Shown: positions 6,357-12,270 of the stretch, one piece after another | How positions within the stretch are numbered: the stretch's first letter is position 1 | Layout of the letters: each line of letters opens with the position of its first letter | Virus record (IMG/VR): IMGVR_UViG_3300025327_000103 | Location: 1-35,044 of that record | DNA: 35,044 nt | Source: a virus | Strand: one strand, 5' to 3' | The notes under the pieces: generated by a model | Databases searched by the model: none | What the model saw: the letters and a program-made list of their open reading frames with translations, nothing else | Told to the model about the DNA's origin: nothing | Made by a program: the position numbers and the translations under genes

Positions 6357-6752
6357 CTAATCCTCACCTGAAACCCTCTTTGTCTTAGCTCCTGATACCC
6401 TCTTGAGGAGCTTTACCTCGTCGCGGAGGTGGCGCTTGACTTCCTCATCCGCGCCGCGGAGCAGCTCCTCGATCTCCTCTAGCAGTTTTTGATCAGGCCG
6501 CTCAAGACGACTATGGAGGTCTTCAGGCTTCGCATAGCTTTCCGGTTGATCACCGACCGTAAGACCGAGCAGCCAATCTACGCTAACCCCCCCTGCCCGG
6601 CCGATCTTTATCAGGGCCTCCCGACTAGGAGGCTTGCCTGCGAGATAACCCGAGAGGCTGATCGGCGAGATCCCTGCTCGCCTGGCGAACGCCCCCTTTT
6701 TTTCTGACCCTATAAGTGCCTGAATTTTCGCGGCAATCGACGGGCTGACCAT
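6357..6752 (-). CDS. CI-like phage repressor (XRE helix-turn-helix)
   Basis: 131 residues. The helix-turn-helix lies in about 15-60: GAFARRAGISPISLSGYLAG with PPSREALIKIGRAGGVSVDW following, the usual phage-repressor layout. The C-terminal half is a charged helix (LLEEIEELLRGADEEVKRHL) and could dimerise. There is no S24 peptidase domain, so RecA-stimulated self-cleavage is not expected. The gene faces the early rightward genes across a short regulatory gap. The predicted -10 is only a few bases before the ATG, so the message may be leaderless, as for lambda cI from PRM. Confidence 0.85.
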   Translation of the reverse strand: MVSPSIAAKIQALIGSEKKGAFARRAGISPISLSGYLAGKPPSREALIKIGRAGGVSVDWLLGLTVGDQPESYAKPEDLHSRLERPDQKLLEEIEELLRGADEEVKRHLRDEVKLLKRVSGAKTKRVSGED

Positions 6753-6810
6753 TTTTCTTATGAGAACTCAAAAAAAATACTTGACAAGAGTTTATGACTT
6801 CTGATAAATA
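6753..6810. promoter_or_regulatory. divergent repressor/early promoters with overlapping -35 and an operator
   Basis: Rightward: TTGACA (6781-6786), 17 bases, ATAAAT (6804-6809). Leftward: TTGTCA (complement of 6782-6787), 18 bases, TCATAA (complement of 6758-6763), then ATG almost at the predicted start point. The two -35 boxes share the symmetric CTTGACAAG. An imperfect dyad, TTTATGACTTCTGATAAA (6791-6808), covers the rightward spacer and -10 and is the best CI operator candidate. Confidence 0.7.
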
Positions 6811-6831
6811 TCCCTCTCAAAGGCATCGAAT

Positions 6832-7053
6832 ATGGATCGTCCTGCTATCGCACAGAGTAGGCCCATGGTCAAGGATGCAAAGGAACTCCAGATCCTTCCT
6901 TGCCCAATTTGCCGCAAACGCTTCAAACAGAGGCGCTGGTGGCAAAAACAATGCTCCGTGCGTTGCACCGACAAGGCCTATAAACTGCGCCAGATCGAAA
7001 GGCTGAAAGAAGAGATCCGCGAGGAGATGCGCGGATCGGCACAGCGATCATGA
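6832..7053 (+). CDS. small zinc-finger-like protein, first gene right of the switch
   Basis: 73 residues with CPICRKRFKQRRWWQKQCS (24-42) then RC, a C-x2-C...C-x3-C arrangement typical of small phage and plasmid treble-clef-like proteins, followed by a highly charged helix (RLKEEIREEMRGS). Its position directly downstream of the rightward early promoter matches that of Cro or antirepressor genes, but I see no helix-turn-helix. AAAGG precedes the chosen ATG by about nine bases. Its stop overlaps the next tiny frame. Confidence 0.6.
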   Translation: MDRPAIAQSRPMVKDAKELQILPCPICRKRFKQRRWWQKQCSVRCTDKAYKLRQIERLKEEIREEMRGSAQRS

Positions 7054-7100
7054 TGCAAGCGATTTTAGAGGCGTCCACGCTGACGGCGGGAGCTAAATGA
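7050..7100 (+). CDS. tiny ATGA-coupled frame
   Basis: A 16-codon frame (MMQAILEASTLTAGAK) that begins on the stop of the zinc-finger gene. It is too short for a family call. It may only carry ribosomes towards the operator region or be fortuitous. Confidence 0.25.
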   Translation: MMQAILEASTLTAGAK

Positions 7101-7121
7101 GGGAGATTGACGCGGCTCGAT

Positions 7122-7161
7122 TATACCCGGCGCGGGCGGGGATTATACCCCGGCGGGTATA
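7122..7161. promoter_or_regulatory. TATACCC operator-like dyads before the CII-like gene
   Basis: TATACCCCGGCGGGTATA (7144-7161) is a dyad with seven-base arms, and a second TATACCCGGCGCGGG copy begins 22 bases earlier at 7122, about two helical turns away. The dyad ends six bases before the start codon at 7168 and contains no good ribosome site, so a protein bound here could control both transcription and translation start. Confidence 0.55.
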
Positions 7162-7167
7162 AAAAAG

Positions 7168-7614
7168 ATGAAGCCTTTTTATCTCATGATCAACGGCATG
7201 ATCTCGGAGCTCGGCGCGGAGAAGATATCGAAAGAGTTCGGGGTCAGTCTCCCCGCCGTTTACAAGTACGGCGAGGACCCGGATCAAAGCGGCAAGGATA
7301 TCCCGGTGAAGCATCTTTTTAGCCTGATCGCCCTGGCGGCGGACGAGAAAAGCAATCAAACGCTCCAGGCGATCTTGGACGAGCTGCTCAACTATTTCGC
7401 CAATCCGGCGCGGCGTCGCGTCGTGCGGGAAGAAGGGATCCGCGAGCTGGAGCTGGCCCTCAGTGCTCTCAAGCACGCCAACGGCAAGAGTCCCCAGATA
7501 GAGCGCTGCCCGGATTGTTTCGGGCCCATGCGGCTGGAGGGCAAGACCAGCTCCGGGATTCTCATCTATCGTTGCATCACGTGCGGCGGGATGGGAAAAG
7601 ACGCGGTGATCTAA
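7168..7614 (+). CDS. CII-like phage regulator (CP76 type) with C-terminal zinc ribbon
   Basis: 148 residues. The N-terminal part (15-60) resembles phage CII-type regulators of the CP76 family: a helix-turn-helix GAEKISKEFGVSLPAVYKYG, then GKDIPVKHLFSLIALAAD. A helical linker leads to a zinc ribbon with CPDC at 114-117 and CITC at 136-139. Such proteins help choose lysogeny or control early genes. Its place, rightward from the repressor and two genes downstream, fits. The start sits just behind the TATACCC dyad. The zinc ribbon is an addition relative to plain CII proteins. Confidence 0.75.
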   Translation: MKPFYLMINGMISELGAEKISKEFGVSLPAVYKYGEDPDQSGKDIPVKHLFSLIALAADEKSNQTLQAILDELLNYFANPARRRVVREEGIRELELALSALKHANGKSPQIERCPDCFGPMRLEGKTSSGILIYRCITCGGMGKDAVI

Positions 7615-7839
7615 ATGAAGCTCTTCAAAGTCTACGCCTATATCAGGAACGGCCGGGGCCACGCAGGGCTCAAGAATGGCGAAGGGCGAATGGCGAAGGG
7701 CGAAAACAATTCGCAATCCGTCCTTCGACAAACTCAGGACGTGGTGAGCCTGTCCCTCGACTTGCTCGGGACCCTGAGTGTATCGAAAGGGTCGAACCAC
7801 ACAATTCGAGATCCGCAATGCCGATTTTTATGGACGTAA
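7615..7839 (+). CDS. short gene whose downstream part is repeat-derived
   Basis: The frame starts right after the previous TAA (TAAATG). The first 20 residues (MKLFKVYAYIRNGRGHAGLK) look like a genuine beta-strand start, but residues from about 21 on are translations of family A and B repeats. It is probably the stub of a small gene whose 3' end was overwritten. No function can be proposed. Confidence 0.35.
   Translation: MKLFKVYAYIRNGRGHAGLKNGEGRMAKGENNSQSVLRQTQDVVSLSLDLLGTLSVSKGSNHTIRDPQCRFLWT
7674..7817. repeat. compound family A + B repeat
   Basis: GAATGGCGAAGGGCGAA units (7674-7722) run into a family B element: CCTTCGACAAACTCAGGAC, GTGGTGAGCC, then CGAAAGGGTCGAACCAC (7724-7803). It closes with a short A unit (GAGATCCGCAATG) whose ATG is the start codon of the next gene. 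Confidence 0.85.
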
Positions 7840-7994
7840 AAGATCACCCCGAATGGCCGATGTTCGTTCAGGCTTACAAGAATCGGGACATGGGCGAACT
7901 TAAGCGGCTGGCCAATATTTTTAACTCACGGGGCTTTAATGATGCGGAACTGACGAAGGCCCTTGGGGAATTGCGAACGGCGGATGGCGAATAG
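7818..7994 (+). CDS. small acidic protein with start and stop inside repeats
   Basis: 58 residues: MPIFMDVKDHPEWPMFVQAY, then KNRDMGELKRLANIFNSRGF and a short tail. The body is coherent, amphipathic and without repeats, but the first codon lies at the edge of one family A unit and the last eight residues plus stop (LRTADGE and TAG) come from the next. It is probably an original small gene now bracketed by repeats. No family recognised. Confidence 0.5.
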   Translation: MPIFMDVKDHPEWPMFVQAYKNRDMGELKRLANIFNSRGFNDAELTKALGELRTADGE

Positions 7995-8241
7995 CGAAAG
8001 GCAAAATCCTCAATCCCCCTTTCATCCCCCTTTATCAAAGGGGGAAAGAGGGGGATTAGAAACAGTCTCCGCTCAACCGTCTTCGCTTTGCGAGCGCTGT
8101 GGAGAAGAGCCAGCCAAATTTTCGATCTATTCCGATGAGATCTTTATGGTTGTCGGAGAACGCTGCGCGGAGGAGGCTCGGCGGATCGAGGCGCTGAGCG
8201 AAGCGAATCACGGAACGCTTATCGTGGGAATGATGCAATGA
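7984..8241 (+). CDS. small zinc-binding protein with repeat-derived N-terminus
   Basis: The genuine part is the last 53 or so residues: CERCGEEPAKFSIYSDEIF, then VVGERCAEEARRIEAL, with C-x2-C and a later Cys as likely zinc ligands, common in small phage proteins. The first 33 codons, including the ATG at 7984, are read out of a family A unit and the CCCCCTTT hairpin element. Either the repeats were inserted at the 5' end in frame or they now supply the start. The stop overlaps the next ATG. Confidence 0.5.
   Translation: MANSERQNPQSPFHPPLSKGERGGLETVSAQPSSLCERCGEEPAKFSIYSDEIFMVVGERCAEEARRIEALSEANHGTLIVGMMQ
8009..8058. repeat. family C hairpin (CCCCCTTT...AAAGGGGG)
   Basis: AATCCCCCTTTCATCCCCCT pairs with the mirrored AAGGGGGAAAGAGGGGGATT half (8010-8056), giving a near-perfect long hairpin. 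A family A unit (7970-8007) abuts it. Related copies are at 8278 and 10605. Confidence 0.85.
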
Positions 8242-8489
8242 AGAATTGCGAACGGCGAATGGCGAATAGCGAAAAGCGAAATCCCCCTTCATCCCCCTTT
8301 GCCAAAGGGGGAAAGAAGGGGATAGAAAGGACTTCATTTTCGCCATCCGCAATTCGATATTCGCAATACAAGCGGATCGTCAAACTGCTCGATGGGGGAA
8401 ACGCGATCAAACTGCCGCTTGTGCGGCTGGAGTGTGGTCATGAAGTGCGAACTAATGCGGCCTTTAAAGCCCGATGCCCGATTTGTTGA
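8238..8489 (+). CDS. small zinc-binding protein with an in-frame repeat block after its start
   Basis: The ATG overlaps the previous stop (ATGA). Codons 3 to about 42 are repeat (A, C and A again), and then comes the real body: YKRIVKLLDGGNAIKLPLVR, LECGHEVRTNAAFKARCPIC, ending in CPIC, with CGH upstream forming the partner ligands. The 5' overlap is the phage's normal coupling layout, so the block appears to have inserted just after the start codon while keeping the frame. Function unknown. Confidence 0.55.
   Translation: MKNCERRMANSEKRNPPSSPFAKGGKKGIERTSFSPSAIRYSQYKRIVKLLDGGNAIKLPLVRLECGHEVRTNAAFKARCPIC
8239..8370. repeat. A-C-A compound repeat within a gene start
   Basis: GAATTGCGAACGGCGAATGG-type units (8243-8278) are followed by a family C hairpin with CCCCCTTTGCCAAAGGGGG at its centre (8280-8325) and an inverted A unit, TTTTCGCCATCCGCAATTCG (8336-8368). 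The two A units are inverted relative to each other, so the whole block can fold back on itself. Confidence 0.85.
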
Positions 8490-8499
8490 TCTGCTCACA

Positions 8500-8637
8500 A
8501 TGGATCAACGCGCGACTTTGGCGCTCGTGAGTCTTGTTTTCCTCTGTGAGTTCGGCTCGAACGCGGACCCAGAGAAGGCGCTTGACGCGATCACAGAGGC
8601 GATCGCCGAGGAAGATCACTTGATGGGAAATGCGTAA
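8500..8637 (+). CDS. small hypothetical protein
   Basis: 45 residues: MDQRATLALVSLVFLCEFGS, then NADPEKALDAITEAIAEEDH and a short tail. One amphipathic or hydrophobic helix and one acidic helix. It starts eleven bases after the previous stop but lacks a clear ribosome site. A longer overlapping frame upstream is possible. Weakly supported. Confidence 0.4.
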   Translation: MDQRATLALVSLVFLCEFGSNADPEKALDAITEAIAEEDHLMGNA

Positions 8638-8742
8638 GAATAGCGAATGGCGTGGTTCGACCCTTTCGATACACTCAGGGTCCTGAGCCCGTCGAAGGAC
8701 GAGCTCACCACGTCCTGAGCCCGTCGAAGGACGGATGGCGAA
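8638..8742. repeat. family A fragment plus double family B element
   Basis: GAATAGCGAATGGCG is followed by GTGGTTCGACCCTTTCGATA, then two copies of CCTGAGCCCGTCGAAGGACG (8682-8702 and 8714-8734) separated by AGCTCACCACGT. It ends GGATGGCGAAG, whose ATG (8735) opens the next gene. Confidence 0.85.
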
Positions 8743-8929
8743 GATAAGACAACGCTGTGAGGTCTGCCTGCGCAGATTATCGCCTTCTCGGTTGACAATC
8801 TTGCACGACGATCGGGGCGAGCATCTGCTCTGCGAGCCGTGCGAGGAGCGATGGAGCCGGCAGATCATGACATTTTTCGCAAGGGACTTCATGATCTGGT
8901 CTCAATCTTCGCTTTGGCGGGCCGCATGA
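8735..8929 (+). CDS. small zinc-ribbon protein, start codon inside a repeat
   Basis: 64 residues with C8-E-V-C11 and LCEPC further on, a two-knuckle zinc ribbon, around LTILHDDRGEH. The ATG and the next two codons (MAK) are the end of a repeat unit, GGATGGCGAAG. The gene body itself is repeat-free and looks genuine. Function unknown, as for the other zinc proteins of this block. Confidence 0.55.
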   Translation: MAKIRQRCEVCLRRLSPSRLTILHDDRGEHLLCEPCEERWSRQIMTFFARDFMIWSQSSLWRAA

Positions 8930-8938
8930 AAGAGAGCC

Positions 8939-9199
8939 ATGAGCCGCATTTTTAAACTTGGCCAGATCGGCAGCCGTGAACTGACTGTCGAGCGAGGGAG
9001 AGACTTCCGGGAGGCCTGCTGGTCTGCTGGATATGATCCGGACAAATGCGAGGCAGTCGATATCACCGACGACCTGGAGCGAGCCCGGGAAGACGGCACG
9101 ATCTATGAGGTTCGCGTTCCACGGGACCGCCGCCGCCAGATCGAGGACATGTTTCGACAAATCAGCCGGCAAGAAATTCTCAAGAGGCTGTCAAGATGA
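8939..9199 (+). CDS. hypothetical protein
   Basis: 86 residues: strand-rich N-terminus (FKLGQIGSRELTVERGRDF), then GYDPDKCEAVDITDDLERAR and a basic helical tail (RRRQIEDMFRQISRQEIL). It ends in an ATGA overlap with the next gene. No family recognised. A compact alpha/beta fold is likely. There are no repeats in it, unlike its neighbours. Confidence 0.55.
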   Translation: MSRIFKLGQIGSRELTVERGRDFREACWSAGYDPDKCEAVDITDDLERAREDGTIYEVRVPRDRRRQIEDMFRQISRQEILKRLSR

Positions 9200-9546
9200 A
9201 ATCCGCATGGCAGAGTCGCACCCTCGCAATCCAGGGGCAAAAGATCGAGGCTTTCGTTTGTCCCTTCTGCGCCGGAAATGCAGCCATTAGCGATCCGCAG
9301 CAATTCGACCGCCATCTCAATGAGCATGATTTACAGTGGTGGCAGCGCCAGCTCCGCGCTTGCCGGAATTGCGGCGAGGAAAAACCTCTCCTCGAATTTG
9401 TCGGCCATGGCCTCAATCGGATCTGGGTTTGTAACGCCTGCCGGGGGGGAAGCGTCGCCTCCAGGCCCGGCCGCCCCCGGGGCCCAGTCGAAAAAAAGGA
9501 AGCTCTGGACAATAAAACCTATCAGCGAATGCCTCCGCCTGATTGA
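9196..9546 (+). CDS. protein with two zinc motifs (C2H2-like and CxxC ribbon)
   Basis: 116 residues. CPFC (22-25) with H40 and H44 gives a C2H2-like finger. A ribbon follows with CRNCGEEKPLLEFVGHG and CNACRGG. The latter resembles the treble-clef units of phage proteins that bind nucleic acid. The tail is Pro/Arg-rich. Coupled to the previous gene through ATGA. A nucleic-acid-binding role is likely but not proven. Confidence 0.65.
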   Translation: MKSAWQSRTLAIQGQKIEAFVCPFCAGNAAISDPQQFDRHLNEHDLQWWQRQLRACRNCGEEKPLLEFVGHGLNRIWVCNACRGGSVASRPGRPRGPVEKKEALDNKTYQRMPPPD

Positions 9547-9563
9547 AGTGAAAGGATCGGAAT

Positions 9564-9944
9564 ATGTTTCTTAAATCCATCGACTCCTATTATTTTCTCC
9601 CTATGCGCCGATCGGTCACTCGCCATCGCCGCTCCCTGGACGCCGCGATCATCGGCGCCTCACTCGGCCTGTTGGTCAGCTTCCCGCTTGGTATCTTCAG
9701 TGGTATGTGGATTGAACGGCGTCAGGCGGAGATGATCAGCGGAGATCTTTCTGGCCGGATCGAGCCGGCGGCCTATCAATCTTGTATGATCGAGCTCACT
9801 CTAACCGAAAATAACGCGGGCGCTTATTCTCTGCTCGCAAGTAAGTGTAAGCGCGTAGCCAAGGCCGTGGTTCGACAGGCTCACCACGTCCTGAGCCCGT
9901 CGAAGGACAAGACCGTCGGCAAACGATTTAATGGGATGCGGTAA
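9564..9944 (+). CDS. single-pass membrane protein with an in-frame repeat insertion
   Basis: 126 residues. A basic N-terminus (MRRSVTRHRRS) precedes one membrane span at about 27-48 (AIIGASLGLLVSFPLGIFSG), so the C-terminal part is probably outside the membrane. It contains two Cys. Residues 102-115, VVRQAHHVLSPSKD, are the translation of a 42-base family B repeat sitting between SKCKRVAKA and KTVGKRFNGMR. The insertion is a multiple of three and the frame stays open, so the protein is probably still made. Its stop overlaps the next start (TAATG). Function unknown. Confidence 0.6.
   Translation: MFLKSIDSYYFLPMRRSVTRHRRSLDAAIIGASLGLLVSFPLGIFSGMWIERRQAEMISGDLSGRIEPAAYQSCMIELTLTENNAGAYSLLASKCKRVAKAVVRQAHHVLSPSKDKTVGKRFNGMR
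9867..9908. repeat. family B element inserted in frame
   Basis: 42 bases, GTGGTTCGACAGGCTCACCA to GTCGAAGGAC, the same unit as at 28529-28570 in opposite orientation. It lies wholly inside the membrane-protein gene and keeps its reading frame. Confidence 0.85.
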
Positions 9945-10045
9945 TGATTTGCCTGCTCTGGATCTCTATCGCTTTCTGTTTCGGCTTGATCGTGGGCGGC
10001 TTGTTAGGAAAATCTTCGCAAATGGCGGAGAACGAAAAAGAATGA
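9944..10045 (+). CDS. 33-residue membrane peptide coupled to the replication gene
   Basis: MICLLWISIAFCFGLIVGGL is a clean transmembrane helix, followed by a polar tail ending ENEKE. The start overlaps the previous stop (TAATG) and the stop overlaps the start of the replication initiator (ATGA), so it is bridged on both sides. A longer frame in the +1 register exists here but lacks these junctions. It could be a small membrane or lysis-related peptide. Function unknown. Confidence 0.5.
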   Translation: MICLLWISIAFCFGLIVGGLLGKSSQMAENEKE

Positions 10046-11025
10046 GTATCAAGAAAATGGCCGAGGTCTGGGGCCTGGAGGTTTCCGCCCATTGGCAGCA
10101 AATGCTCTTGGCGTTGGCTGATCATTGCGACGATGACGGATATAGCTGCCATCCCTCGGCGAATTACCTCGCGTGGAAGACCGGGAAATCGGAGCGCCAG
10201 GTGAGGGCGATCATGGCGAAGTTGAGGCAGATTCAAGGGCTGAAGCTTTTGCGCGCAGCCGCTTGGCACAGGCCGAATGATTACTTTTTGGATCTTTCCG
10301 TTTTCCCCAAAAAATCTCCATTTCGGGAGCCTTTCAGGGATGAAATTTCCGCAGGTCTGAAAAAGCCCAGGGATGCGGAAACCGCAGGTCTCAAAACTGT
10401 GGATAAGTCTGTGGATACAAAAACGTCAGACCTGAAGTTTTCAGCGTCAGACCTGAAGCCCAGCGTACTCAGACCTGAAGTAGCTATTTCATCCAAACCA
10501 TCTGATGAACCATCTGATGAACCATCATCTTCCGGCGCTGGCGCGCCGGGCTCTGTGGATAAGTTTGAAGAATGGCGGATGGCGGACGGCGAAGGGCGAA
10601 TAGTCAAATCCCCTGTTCGTCCCCCTTTGGAAAAGGGGGAAAGAGAGGGATTTTCCGTTATCCACGGATGCAAACCAGGCAGGAAACTATGTGCTGACTT
10701 GCGGGCGCCGGCCGATCAACTTTTTAATTCGAATCCTCAGCGGTTCCACAAGCTCGTCAAGTGGATCTGGCTCCAGCTTTCGCGTGGGCATGAGGAGATC
10801 GATATTATTGCGGCGCTGATATCGCTCCGGGGCCGGGAAGAAAATTATGGTCAGCTCGATGATTGGTGGGCGTACCTCGAGGGCGCGAACGGCAGCGGCC
10901 AATCAATGATCGAGCGCGTGCGCTCCCGCCGCCTTCAGGGCGAGGCCTCGGACTATAAAAAACCCGGCCCGGTCAAGATCGGCGATCTGGCGGAGCTGGC
11001 GAAGCTGGCTTCAGCGGGGAAATAG
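10042..11025 (+). CDS. replication initiator, lambda O-like organisation, with origin inside
   Basis: 327 residues from ATG 10042 (ATGA with the membrane peptide). The N-terminal 85 residues form a winged helix domain of the phage replication-initiator type: VWGLEVSAHWQQMLLALADH, then SCHPSANYLAWKTGKSERQV with recognition helix. A polar, repeat-rich linker follows (about 95-205), then a C-terminal helical region (LVKWIWLQLSRGHEEIDIIA) that could contact the host helicase loader. The linker DNA carries iterons and DnaA boxes. Residues of about 177-205 are translations of family A and C repeats inserted in frame. Known O-type initiators bind iterons in their own gene and recruit DnaB. Confidence 0.75.
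   Translation: MSIKKMAEVWGLEVSAHWQQMLLALADHCDDDGYSCHPSANYLAWKTGKSERQVRAIMAKLRQIQGLKLLRAAAWHRPNDYFLDLSVFPKKSPFREPFRDEISAGLKKPRDAETAGLKTVDKSVDTKTSDLKFSASDLKPSVLRPEVAISSKPSDEPSDEPSSSGAGAPGSVDKFEEWRMADGEGRIVKSPVRPPLEKGEREGFSVIHGCKPGRKLCADLRAPADQLFNSNPQRFHKLVKWIWLQLSRGHEEIDIIAALISLRGREENYGQLDDWWAYLEGANGSGQSMIERVRSRRLQGEASDYKKPGPVKIGDLAELAKLASAGK
10352..10666. other. candidate replication origin: iterons and DnaA boxes in the initiator gene
   Basis: Three direct TCAGACCTGAAG iterons (10426-10437, 10447-10458, 10469-10480) are spaced 21 and 22 bases apart. Inverted copies CAGGTCTGA (10352-10360) and CAGGTCTCA (10385-10393) lie to the left. DnaA-box sequences TGTGGATAA occur at 10398-10406 and 10554-10562, with one-mismatch forms TGTGGATAC at 10410-10418 and TTATCCACG at 10658-10666. 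The 12-mer CATCTGATGAAC is tandem at 10499-10522. Confidence 0.7.
10570..10655. repeat. family A + C repeats inserted in frame in the initiator
   Basis: GAATGGCGGATGGCGGACGG and GAAGGGCGAATAG (10570-10603) are followed by a CCCCTGTT/CCCCCTTTGG...AAAGGGGGAAAGAG hairpin (10606-10652). The TAG in the A unit is out of frame here, so the gene stays open. Confidence 0.85.
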
Positions 11026-11041
11026 CGAATGACGAAAGTAC

Positions 11042-11061
11042 GGGCGTATTGCGATACGCCC
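11042..11061. repeat. family D hairpin
   Basis: GGGCGTAT-TGCG-ATACGCCC, a perfect eight-base stem, in a GTACGGGCGTATTGCG...CCTACC context between the initiator and the next gene. Confidence 0.7.
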
Positions 11062-11074
11062 CTACCGAGAAACC

Positions 11075-11350
11075 ATGCGCTCCTCCGAAGATATCGACCG
11101 TGATCCCGCCCCGGGCCGTGACGGGCTGCCGACGTGCCGGGAATGTCTGCTCTCCGCGCGCTTAAGGGATCCTCATTATCTCGGCCTCGGCCGGCGCGAA
11201 GGCCTTGCGGCCGTGAAGTCGCACATCCTGCGCGAGCTCGGCCAGAACAAATTCAACGCCATGGGCGGCGATTATCACGGCGTCATGGACTGGATCCGGG
11301 GACGGATGCGGTTCGAAGAGTGGGAAAAGAACAGCGCAGGGATCAAGTGA
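11075..11350 (+). CDS. hypothetical protein
   Basis: 91 residues beginning MRSSEDIDRDPAPGRDGLPT with one CREC pair, then GREGLAAVKSHILRELGQN-like helices (around 40-60) and a WIRGRMRFEEWEKN tail. No strong ribosome site, since a family D hairpin lies upstream. The stop overlaps the next start (TGATG). It may be a small replication-associated protein given its place between the initiator and ParB, but nothing in it proves this. Confidence 0.5.
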   Translation: MRSSEDIDRDPAPGRDGLPTCRECLLSARLRDPHYLGLGRREGLAAVKSHILRELGQNKFNAMGGDYHGVMDWIRGRMRFEEWEKNSAGIK

Positions 11351-12270
11351 TGACTAAATCGTCGATCCCCTGGGCGCTCCAATTGGTCTCATCTGTCCAT
11401 CCGTGCAAAGTCTGCACAATCCGGATGGATCCCGATCAGCCACGAATCTGCGCCCGATGTCTCCTGCGGCCAGAAAGCAAGCCGCTTTTAAGCAAACCAG
11501 CTTTTATGTACAGAACCTGGACTCATGAAGAAAAGCGGAAGCTCAGGGATCTTTGGTCACTGAAAACGACGAAAGAAATATCTTTGGCGCTCGATCGTTC
11601 CTTAAGCGGCGTAAGCGCGCAGGCGCGAAAACTTGAACTGTCAAAGAAAACAAACGGCTGTGGGAAGAAGAAATATTTCTGGACTGAGGGGCAAGATGAG
11701 CTACTGCGGGCTAAATATTCCCATTATCGGAGTGCGATCGACGGGATTTCTCGTCTGCTGCCTCAATATCCACGTTGGCAGATCCGACGACGGGCGATCC
11801 TCCTCGGTCTCACCCGGACAAAGGAACCCAACTGGACGAAACGGCAGGAACGGATTCTGAGGGATTGGCTGCCGCATCGTTCGCTCGATTGGATCGCGAA
11901 GAAATTAAAGCGCAGCCGGACGGCAATAGTTGTAAAGTCGAAACGTCTGGGAATATGCAAAAGCAAAGCGGGCTTTACCGCTTGCGGCCTAGCCATAATA
12001 CTTGGAGCCGATCCAAAGACTATAACCAGATGGATCGAGCGCGGTTTACTTGCGGCCACACGGAGACAAACCCGTCGCAACAGCCGCCAGCATGGCGATT
12101 TTTTTTACATCGATCCATCGGCTGCCCGAGATTTCATTCGAGATAATCCCGATGAGATCTCGATCCGGACGGTGGCGAAACGACCTTTTATCGAATTATT
12201 GACCTATCAAAAGGAGACCTCAGATGGAAAAGGGAAAGATCGACAAAGTGTTTCAAATAGTCCCGGTTGA
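11350..12270 (+). CDS. Myb/SANT-like DNA-binding protein with three repeats
   Basis: 306 residues. The N-terminus has C19-x2-C22 and C34-x2-C37, a small zinc site. Three Myb/SANT-like or GcrA-like helical repeats follow, beginning at W57 (WTHEEKRKLRDLW), W111 (WTEGQDELLRAKY) and W162 (WTKRQERILRDW), each with a downstream helix and Arg/Lys-rich turn. A fourth, excisionase-like helix-turn-helix lies near 213-245 (LGADPKTITRWIERGLL) with a FFYIDPSAARDFI wing. It is probably a transcription regulator with a modular DNA-binding surface. The 3' end overlaps the ParB start by 47 bases. Confidence 0.65.
   Translation: MTKSSIPWALQLVSSVHPCKVCTIRMDPDQPRICARCLLRPESKPLLSKPAFMYRTWTHEEKRKLRDLWSLKTTKEISLALDRSLSGVSAQARKLELSKKTNGCGKKKYFWTEGQDELLRAKYSHYRSAIDGISRLLPQYPRWQIRRRAILLGLTRTKEPNWTKRQERILRDWLPHRSLDWIAKKLKRSRTAIVVKSKRLGICKSKAGFTACGLAIILGADPKTITRWIERGLLAATRRQTRRNSRQHGDFFYIDPSAARDFIRDNPDEISIRTVAKRPFIELLTYQKETSDGKGKDRQSVSNSPG

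Noticed and set aside
9931-10041. N-terminal extension of the replication initiator
   Set aside because: The extension overlaps the previous gene's end and another register encodes a perfect membrane helix with ATGA junctions. The winged helix domain begins only after 10042.
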